Below, piece after piece: positions 56,813 through 64,000 of a stretch of 64,000 nt of DNA. This stretch comes from Sarcocystis neurona. Its lineage: Eukaryota; Apicomplexa; Conoidasida; Eucoccidiorida; Sarcocystidae. Under the pieces are notes generated by a model that ran no database searches, was not told the DNA's origin, and saw nothing but the letters and a program-made list of their open reading frames with translations. Where the stretch lies: NCBI GenBank assembly GCA_000727475.1, contig KL647314.1, positions 156,304-220,303 of the forward strand. Direction: 5' to 3'. A program made the translations under genes and the position numbers. The stretch's first letter is position 1, and the number at the start of each line of letters is the position of its first letter.

Positions 56813-59554
56813 TCACTTGACGGCCTCAGCCTGTTGCCTCCTTGAAACGCCAAGCAGCATCCAGGCAAATGTCCCTGCCGTCAGCAGGACGGCGATCCCC
56901 AGAAAAAACAGCATCTTCAAGGTGGCTGTCCAGCTAGCTAGTTGCAGTCTTCGTATTTGCTCGCGTCCGAACTGCTTCTGAGCGCTCGCTTCTGCTGCTA
57001 GTCCCTGCAACAGTTGTTCGTCGTCCTCCAACTGCTGCGGCTCGCTTTTCCTGTGTCTTTGCGCCGCCTCTTCTTCCTCCTGCGTGTCCCGCTGCCCTTG
57101 CTGCCGTTTTTGCTGCTGGAGCTGCAGTTCTTCGAGCTGCTCTCGCAGCTCCTGTATTGACTGCTGCGGCCGCGACACCGCACCAGAAGACACACTCTTT
57201 TCAGCGGCTGCCGTCCACACAGGCCAAGCGTCTTCCTTTTCTCTGTCGTTTCTCCACCTGCTGCCTTCCCCTTGTGCGTCACCGTTGGCTTCCGCTACGT
57301 CTCCTTTTCCTGCTGTCAATATCGGAAAACGTGCGTCGCCCAGTGATGCCGCTGGCAATTCGTGTTCCGTTTTGTCTTCTCCCATGAAGTCTGTAGCATC
57401 TCTTCTGGCGGCTGCTTCCGGCTCCCCTGCGTCAGCAACGAGGTCGCCTGCATAGGCTGCTGGAGGTGCTGCCATCTCTTGCAGGTCCTGGACACTTCCC
57501 CCCTCTCCTGTTTCTCCGGGTATTTTCTCTACCGGCAGGACCTGAGGCGTCCACACATCGTTTACAGCTGCTTCTCCTACACCTGAAGCATTTGTAGTCG
57601 GACCGTTGGCTACTGGAGGCCAGGGGTCTTCTCTCCAGGTAGGTCCAGCAAAATCGGCCTGCAGGTTTTTTTCCGAAGTTGTTGCTTCTTTTCCTGCAAG
57701 CGCTGCAGCTGCTGCTGCTTCTTCTCCATCTGCTGCTCCGGCTGGCGTTGGTGCAAGTTCCTCATTGTAAAGCAGCTCCACTTCTTGCTCGTCTGCTGCT
57801 GCTGCTGCAGACTCCTGCCTCCGTCTTGACTTGGTCCGCAGCGTTGCCGCTTTTGCTTCTCTCCCTTCCAGCTGTTGTTCGCTGCTGCGTCGCCCTGCCC
57901 ACGGCAAAGCGGAATTGTGTTGACCAGTTTGTCGAACGTCTCGCCGGTACGGCTGTTCAAGCAGGTTGTCATGGACGCGCGCCCCTGGTCGTGCTGCTAC
58001 ACCTTGTTGCGGCATCGAAAATCTCTCGGTTCCTCTCTGCCCTCTCCAGAGGCTGCTGCCGCTGGTGCGTCCTGCGCCGCTACTACCGCCACCGCCCTCC
58101 CCTTCGGTGCGACGTAGAATAAACCTGCTGCGCTGCTGCAGGTGGACGCCTCCTGTGCTGCTGTGTGTTGCTGGCCTGTCAAAGCTTTCGAGATCCGGAG
58201 GAAGCAGAGCAGCGGCTGGTGACTCTTCTATTCCTTCTTCTGCTTCACTTAGAACAGCAGCAGCGGCAGGATTACTCCGTTTCAACGAGAAAAGTACTAG
58301 GCTTCCTTCTGTCTTTCTCAAAGAGGCGACCTCTCCGGGAGTCGTCCATGTCCGTTGCAGCTGCGAACCGTCTTCTGCTGCTGGTGAGCCTCGCTCTTCC
58401 TCTCCTTCCCATCGTCCATCTTTCTCCACGGGAAGCCGAGCAGATATCCACTCGTTCGCTGTTTCTTCGGCATCTGCTTTTTCCGACGCTGACACGGTCG
58501 CTACTTCTTCTGTTGGGCTTCCCGCTGCTGCTAAAAATCGTTCGTTCTCCTTTATAGCTGCTGCTTTATCTACAGCTCGGTCTCGTGCAGCTGTTTCGTC
58601 TTCCTCTTCGTCCTCTTGACGGCGCACGCTTTGAAACAGCCCCAGGAGACTGAAGGGGGGCTTTGAGACCAGCAGGGGTAGACGGCTGCTGCTGCTGTCC
58701 CTGTTCGTGCTGGATATGCGCGTCTCTTCCTCTCTTTTTACAAACGCTGTTTTCCGTCGGCTGCTAGTAGCAGGGGTTGGTGGCCTTGCGCGTCCTGATT
58801 TCCGTGTGGCCTGCGAGAAGGAAACTGCATAACTGGCTGCTGGTGCTGCTGCTACAGCAGAGGGAGGCAGCTGCAGCAAAGACGGCATCCGCATTGCATG
58901 GGCTCGCGGAGTCCTGGACCTCCTCCACGCGCGCTTGTCGCCGAGCGAGGAACGAGTACTGCCTGGTTTGGAACTCCTACCCTGCAAGCACCCCTGTTTC
59001 TTCTCCCCCGGTGAGCGCGAGCACTCTTCCGTTGACAGAAACGCCGCCCAAGCAAATTTCTCGGGACTCTCTGGCCAGCTCCTCACGCGGCTGCTGCCGC
59101 TCCTGCTACGGCCTCTACTGATGCTGTACAGCCTCCTGAGCGTAGCCAGCCCCCGCCGCTGCGAACCACGCGGAGTCACCGCGGCCCGTTCTCCTCCTCC
59201 TGCAACGGCTGGGACTCCCCACCGATGCAAGTCTCTCATGACTCGTGCTGCTCCCCTCTCGAGTTCTGCAGCTGATACCGCCGCTGCTCGTGCTGGCCCT
59301 GCGCCCTCTGCCGCTAACCTGTGCAGCACTGCTGCTGGAGCTGCTACTGATGCTGCGGTTGTTGCTGCAGTATTGGATGTAGAGTGGAGAAGCGACGGAG
59401 GAACGCTGGAGCGCAAAGGCATCAACGTGTGGCGCAGACTCACCTGGTAGCATGCGGCAGCAACAAACAAGCATGCAGCAAGGACTTTACAGAAAGACAA
59501 CAGAAAGGTCGCTTGCCTTCCGTAGGTCTCTCCCTCTCTGTCTGCACAAGGCAT
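56813..59554 (-). CDS. Single-exon secretory-pathway low-complexity membrane protein
   Basis: Uninterrupted 913-codon reading frame starting at ATG 59554 (MPCADREGETYGRQ) and ending at TGA 56813-56815. Residues about 14-40 (TFLLSFCKVLAACLFVAAAC then YQVSL) form a signal peptide or anchor. The bulk is Arg/Ser-, Ala- and Glu-rich disordered sequence. A short coiled coil (SIQELREQLEELQLQQQKRQ) lies near the C-terminus. It is followed by a membrane helix (LKMLFFLGIAVLLTAGTFAW) and a short basic tail (LGVSRRQQAEAVK). This would be a type I surface, granule or ER protein. No family was recognised and there are no neighbours in an operon sense. CAG triplets are on the coding strand. Confidence 0.8.
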   Translation of the reverse strand: MPCADREGETYGRQATFLLSFCKVLAACLFVAAACYQVSLRHTLMPLRSSVPPSLLHSTSNTAATTAASVAAPAAVLHRLAAEGAGPARAAAVSAAELERGAARVMRDLHRWGVPAVAGGGERAAVTPRGSQRRGLATLRRLYSISRGRSRSGSSRVRSWPESPEKFAWAAFLSTEECSRSPGEKKQGCLQGRSSKPGSTRSSLGDKRAWRRSRTPRAHAMRMPSLLQLPPSAVAAAPAASYAVSFSQATRKSGRARPPTPATSSRRKTAFVKREEETRISSTNRDSSSSRLPLLVSKPPFSLLGLFQSVRRQEDEEEDETAARDRAVDKAAAIKENERFLAAAGSPTEEVATVSASEKADAEETANEWISARLPVEKDGRWEGEEERGSPAAEDGSQLQRTWTTPGEVASLRKTEGSLVLFSLKRSNPAAAAVLSEAEEGIEESPAAALLPPDLESFDRPATHSSTGGVHLQQRSRFILRRTEGEGGGGSSGAGRTSGSSLWRGQRGTERFSMPQQGVAARPGARVHDNLLEQPYRRDVRQTGQHNSALPWAGRRSSEQQLEGREAKAATLRTKSRRRQESAAAAADEQEVELLYNEELAPTPAGAADGEEAAAAAALAGKEATTSEKNLQADFAGPTWREDPWPPVANGPTTNASGVGEAAVNDVWTPQVLPVEKIPGETGEGGSVQDLQEMAAPPAAYAGDLVADAGEPEAAARRDATDFMGEDKTEHELPAASLGDARFPILTAGKGDVAEANGDAQGEGSRWRNDREKEDAWPVWTAAAEKSVSSGAVSRPQQSIQELREQLEELQLQQQKRQQGQRDTQEEEEAAQRHRKSEPQQLEDDEQLLQGLAAEASAQKQFGREQIRRLQLASWTATLKMLFFLGIAVLLTAGTFAWMLLGVSRRQQAEAVK

Positions 59555-59706
59555 CACACAGAGATATCAAAAGAACTGTATACACGCACGTACATGCTGT
59601 AGTAGCTCATCTACATCAGGCCTAATAGCTATGGGTAGGTCTAGTTGCACATACACAGAGCATGACAGGAAGGCACACACATATGCACAAAATTCCACTC
59701 AGCTAC

Positions 59707-59747
<41 letters not shown>

Positions 59748-60047
59748 NNNNNNNNNNNNNNNNNNNNNNNNNNNNNNNNNNNNNNNNNNNNNNNNNNNNN
59801 NNNNNNNNNNNNNNNNNNNNNNNNNNNNNNNNNNNNNNNNNNNNNNNNNNNNNNNNNNNNNNNNNNNNNNNNNNNNNNNNNNNNNNNNNNNNNNNNNNNN
59901 NNNNNNNNNNNNNNNNNNNNNNNNNNNNNNNNNNNNNNNNNNNNNNNNNNNNNNNNNNNNNNNNNNNNNNNNNNNNNNNNNNNNNNNNNNNNNNNNNNNN
60001 NNNNNNNNNNNNNNNNNNNNNNNNNNNNNNNNNNNNNNNNNNNNNNN
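59748..60047. other. Assembly gap (300 N)
   Basis: Exactly 300 N flanked on both sides by (TA)n: about 59710-59746 on the left and 60050-60084 on the right. The gap most likely reflects an unresolved TA microsatellite. Its true length is unknown and reading frames across it are meaningless. Confidence 0.99.
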
Positions 60048-60089
<42 letters not shown>

Positions 60090-60730
60090 ATAAACACACA
60101 CACTTGCACGAAATCGACAAAATATATATACACGGTCAATCCACGCGCTTAAAAATAAATAAGTTTGTATGCATGCATATATATATATATATGTATACAT
60201 ATGTTACACGTGTCCATCCATGCAGGTCAAAAGCTAGAGGTTACTGCTTTGCATACACACACACACACACACGCACGTGAAGTGGCGTTCCCATATATAT
60301 ATATATATGTATACATGTATATTATGCAAAAGCAGAGGCATATACATGTACGTGTAAACACAACTACGAGCATTCGAGTACGCATACGTATAGACTCAGG
60401 AGGAAGCAGACAAATTCACTAAGGCGTAAAAAATGCTACTACGAGCATGTATCCATATGTAGACGTAGATACATACTTCCAGACAGAGACGTTTGTGCAG
60501 ACACGCATGACTACGCGCACGCATTCATGTATATGTATACACACGTATACAATCATATTTATATATATACATATAACAGTAGAGATATGAAGGTATACGA
60601 GAATATATACACATATACATATATATATGTATTTATGTGGGTATCAGTACGTGTAGCACTTGAACATAAGTTGATGGGAGTAGGGACATGAGTGTTGCAT
60701 GTGCATGCATTTTTCTGTCTCTTTCCTCAG
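60048..60730. other. TA/CA microsatellite spacer
   Basis: TA, CA and ACGT-rich simple sequence. Nothing gene-like is visible before the plus-strand acceptor-like site at 60730. Confidence 0.6.
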
Positions 60731-60864
60731 TTTGGTCGAAGGGTCAAGCCCGCTTTCACTAACAAAATCCCTAGTCCTCATCTTGCTAATGTTGTTGATT
60801 CTCTCGCCCCCTTTGCCGCGGCGTGCATCCATCTTAGGGCACTGATTTCTCCTTTTCTCGTGCG
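60731..60864 (+). CDS. Candidate plus-strand exon, function unknown
   Basis: Preceded by the textbook acceptor TCTCTTTCCTCAG and followed by donor GTATGC. It encodes FGRRVKPAFTNKIPSPHLAN then VVDSLAPFAAACIHLRALIS and PFLVR. It competes with protein-like readings on the opposite strand over the same bases, so only one can be right. Confidence 0.28.
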
Positions 60865-61003
60865 GTATGCTGCTACAGTACACTTCCTTCCTTCCTGCGG
60901 CGGCTGCAGCTTGTTGTTGCTGCTCCAGTCTCGCTGCCGCCGCGTTCCCAACCTGTTCTTCAACTTTTTTTTTTGCTGTTGTGGATTCTTTCCCCCTAAG
61001 TCG

Positions 61004-61792
61004 TCAGCTGCTGCTGCTCCTCTTTCCTGCTGACTGCTGCTCTCTCCCAGTGACTGCTGTGTTCTTCGCTACTGATACTTCGTCTTTGGTGTTGCTCCGC
61101 TGCTGCTGCTGGTACATAATTCCGCCACCCTGCAGCTGATTGGCTGCTGCTGCCGCTGTTGCTATTAGCGCTGCTGATCCTACGTGGATGCTGTCCTGTC
61201 TTCCTGCTGCTTTTTGTTGTCCACGTGGCGCTGTTATTCGTTTTGCTGTTGCTGCTGCGAGTTCTCCCCCTGGCGATGCCGTTGCTGCTAATGCTTCTCC
61301 GGCGGCTCCTACGATTCTCCCTCTGCTGCTGCTGCCGCGGTTTTCCGTTTGGTGCTTTTGGCGTTTTTGTTGCACGTAGTGCCGCCGTTCCCCATATATG
61401 AATCTATGTAGGGGTCTGTCTTCCTGTTGCACTGTTGTTGCTGCTGCTGCTGCTTCTCACTCGCTGCTGCCCTTGCTGCACTTTCTCCCTCGCTGCTTCG
61501 GAGCTAGTCTGCCTCTTAGCGCTACTGTGTCGCACTCACTAATGTGTACCCTCCTGCTGCTGCTACACCAGCAGCCCTTCCCGGACTGCTTCCTCTTCTG
61601 GTGCGAATGCTCCAAAAACGAGAAGCGCTCGCTGCTGCGGACTTGCCTGCAGACGGCGGGGCTGACTCCTGCCCGTGCAGCAGCCACAAGATAACTAACG
61701 AAGGCAAAAGCAGCAGGCAGCAGCAGGAGGGCAGCAGCACCTGCAACAAAATTTCTATACGGTGGGATAGCAGTAGATCTGCGTGTAGCCAT
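61004..61792 (-). CDS. Candidate signal-anchored Gln/Ala-rich protein
   Basis: Starts at ATG 61792: MATRRSTAIPPYRNF followed by a hydrophobic segment AGAAALLLLPAAFAFVSYLV, typical of a signal peptide or anchor. The same frame is interrupted by one TGA at 61457-61459 and then stays open to 61004 through a Gln/Ala-rich part (PLHRFIYGERRHYVQQKRQK onward). The TGA lies within GTGAGA, a good splice donor, so exon 1 could end at 61461 with a short intron removing the stop. Otherwise the gene is a 111-residue protein or is broken. The function is unknown. Confidence 0.4.
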
Positions 61793-62903
61793 GCTTGAGG
61801 TCTGTTCACATGCAGGCAGCAGCCGCAGCACAAGCAAGAAGCAGCACGTACTCGAGAGACAATTAGGAAAGGCTCCTGACCAGGATTGCACACTTCGTAC
61901 GCACACGTGTGACAGATAGTGAGTGAAACACACACGAAGACACGCTGCCTGGATGTCTTTGTGTGCCTTTGTGCCGTCGGTATATAAGACGAAGTCCACG
62001 CGGATAATTTACAAGCCATTCACGTATACATATACACCAGCATATAAGTATAAAAGCATACATCTATGCAGGCAAGTCTACGCCTGTGAAGACTGCTTGC
62101 AAGCCCATCATCCATACATATCCACATATATGTATGTATATGTGTACATGTTCACGCATACAGATGTTTAGACATATATGCATGTAGTACCAAGTCCTTG
62201 AGGACTATTGACAGGCGAATCACCCACGCAAATAAACACTTCTGTGCAAACATGTATCTTATATATGTGTAATCCAAAGCACGTGAGATCTATCTACTTA
62301 CAAACCATTCGTACATACACATATACAAATATGCATACATATATGCATATATATACGTACGAATGCTCGTGAACGCGCAGCCATGTGTGCTACGAATTGT
62401 TGTGAATATCTGTGTGAAGAGACGTGTAGTTACGTCTGCCTTGGATTGTCTTGCGGAAACAGGGGGGAGGCGAGGAGGAGTTGTCAGCCTTGTGTTCCCC
62501 ATGTCTCGACACGATAAACGTGTAAGTACACATGTTTGTGAGAGGATAGAATTCCCTAGACGGCCACACATATGCATGCACAGATATATGTATATGTAGT
62601 TTATTGTGCCCAGAACTCCGTACGAGTGTATGTGTGTTTATGTAACGATCTGCATTTGACACATATAGGAAAGATCTGTGTCCCTGAATTTTAGTGTAGG
62701 CGATTCAGATGCGTGTAGGCAGGCTTCTGTATTCTGTGTCCACTGCTCAGCCCACCGCTTGCTTCTTCACTGCACCGACGCGTATAGGCACACACCAGAA
62801 CCGCCAGACAGCCATGGTAGAAAGTATTCTATATACGCATATTGAAGCTTATTTTAACCCGGTCTAGTTCGGTTTATTTGTACACGTGTTTTCGCTTCGA
62901 GCG
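61793..62903. other. Spacer with one weak plus-strand exon candidate
   Basis: Mostly ACGT/TA-rich simple sequence. 62363-62521 (plus) reads MLVNAQPCVLRIVVNICVKR then RVVTSALDCLAETGGRRGGV and VSLVFPMSRHDKR before a perfect GTAAGT donor. It might be a first exon, but no second exon was found. Confidence 0.35.
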
Positions 62904-63011
62904 TCAAATTAACCAGATTCTATAGGGGTAAACAAGAAAACTCGTACGTACATATGTATGTGCACACGCATATACATAGGTATATACGTATATTTGTACA
63001 TATGCAGATAC

Positions 63012-64000
63012 GTTTCCAGGAATGGCCGAGCTGTAGCACGTCGAACCGTTTTGATCGTACTGAAGGAAAATACTGAGAGCGAGAAGTAGTAGCAGCAGCG
63101 ACGCGCAGGCAGTCCCTGAGGCAGCCAGCCTTGCGACCAGCACTTTTTTTCTGCTGCTTGTATCCGCTAGACTTGCCGCCGACACTCCCTCGCACGTAGG
63201 GCCTCTTCTACTGTCCGTTGCTGCTGCAGCTGCTGCTTCTTCTGTTTGTGGGGCAGCTGCTGCCGCTACTGCTCGTGGCGTAGGAGTCGCAGCAAATGCC
63301 GTCCGTCCGGCTGCAGGGGATGTCGCTGCTGCTCTCCTGGCCAGCCGCGAGCCGCGCTGTTCTCTTTCAAAAGCAAATACTGGGCTTCTAACTTTTGCGC
63401 CTGGTGCTGGCGACTGCTGCTGTGGCGCAGGAGCCATAGCAGCAGCAGGAGTAAAGGGAAGCTGCTGAGGGGCCGAAGGAAGGCTCGTCGTCTCTGACGC
63501 CCGTCTCGCAAGTATAGGGGAAGGCGACTGGCGTGAAGTTTCAGGCCTGGCGGCAGCTCCTTCCCGAGGCTCTTGTTGAGTCGCCCCGCTGCTGCCGCCC
63601 TCCCTAGCAGCTCCACTGCTGCTACTGGCGTTGCCGTCACCGGGGCTGCTCATGTTGCTGCCGCGCGGTCCATCGTTGCTGCTGCTGGTTTGCTCGAGGG
63701 TACTTACCGCAGTGTTTTCAGACGGTAGCCTGTTGCTGCTGCTATGCTGATGCTGCTGCTGCAGATTCTCAGGGTATTCGTGCCTCCGCTGCTGAAAGCC
63801 ACCCCCGGTAAAGAGAGTTGAGCCGCTCGTCAACTTTATGCTGCAGCTGCTGTTCGATCTCCTGGCTTCGCTGGGGGTGAACGCCTTGGTGCTGCTGCTG
63901 CGGCTTTCGCTCTGGAGGAATCGCTGCAGCACCTTGAAGAAAAAGAGGTGGTTTGCAAGTGGCTGCTGCGGACCGCGCCGCTGCAGAGGCGGCGCTTGAG
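63012..64000 (-). CDS. Low-complexity membrane protein, N-terminus beyond right edge
   Basis: Open from the right edge: LANHLFFFKVLQRFLQSESR leads into Ser/Gln/Ala/Pro-rich sequence. It ends in a membrane helix (GTACASLLLLLLALSIFLQY) and DQNGSTCYSSAIPGN before a GTATCT donor at 63011. Without that splice the frame runs to a stop at 62904, but that tail (VQIYVYTYVYA...) looks like translated intron microsatellite. A pyrimidine-AG at 63933 (TTTTTCTTCAAG) could be an acceptor. The unbroken upstream frame makes read-through equally likely. CAG is on the coding strand. No family was recognised. Confidence 0.6.

Noticed and set aside
59631..60200. Frames spanning the N block
   Set aside because: They cross 300 undetermined bases and TA repeats, so they carry no information.
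1..64000. tRNA, rRNA, CRISPR arrays, transposase or reverse-transcriptase genes, telomeric TTTAGGG arrays
   Set aside because: I looked for cloverleaf T-arm words, conserved catalytic motifs and regular direct-repeat/spacer patterns and found none convincing; a covariance-model and profile scan would settle it.

Overview
This window is nuclear DNA from an apicomplexan, most likely a coccidian of the genus Eimeria. The reasons are internal. Genes are split into many short phase-consistent exons. Coding and non-coding DNA is full of imperfect CAG/CTG trinucleotide runs that translate into poly-Gln, poly-Ala and poly-Ser (the homopolymeric amino-acid repeats typical of Eimeria). Nearly every spacer carries (TA)n-TG-(TA)n microsatellites. 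No bacterial gene layout, rRNA, tRNA, CRISPR array or transposase was recognised. The genus is an inference from composition, because no database search was possible.

Layout. (1) From the left edge to 17804, plus strand: the 3' part of a coiled-coil gene rebuilt here from about 15 exons. Its last exons carry a motif that matches the C-terminal region of the FAM184 family. (2) 17805-22021: spacer with minisatellites and CTG/CAG arrays. (3) About 22022/23174-46439, plus strand: one giant gene for a TBC-domain Rab GTPase-activating protein. The TBC domain is spread over six exons (end of the first large exon to 38423) whose reading phases all agree. It is flanked by a roughly 1,340-residue N-terminal and a roughly 2,280-residue C-terminal low-complexity extension, giving about 4,160 residues. 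Its introns hold CTG, ACT and TCTA arrays. (4) 46440-52600: mostly repeats, with a few unassigned candidate exons. (5) 52670-56535, minus strand: exons of one or more unrecognised genes, including a clear multi-pass membrane protein. (6) 56813-59554, minus strand: an intact single-exon, secretory-pathway, low-complexity protein with a C-terminal membrane anchor. (7) 59555-62900: a 300-base assembly gap inside a (TA)n tract, and weak coding candidates on both strands. (8) 63012-right edge, minus strand: the C-terminal part of another low-complexity membrane protein.

The genes do not form a pathway that can be read from order. The best-supported functions are Rab GTPase activation (vesicle traffic) for the TBC protein and a structural coiled-coil role for the FAM184-like protein. 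The most general observation is a strand rule. CAG is on the coding strand in most supported exons, while CTG predominates on the sense strand of introns. That is what would be expected if CAG, a 3' splice-site consensus, is tolerated in exons but selected against in introns. Because CAG runs leave all three frames open, ORF length alone is poor evidence here. Calls rest on splice-phase agreement, domain motifs and non-repetitive protein-like sequence.
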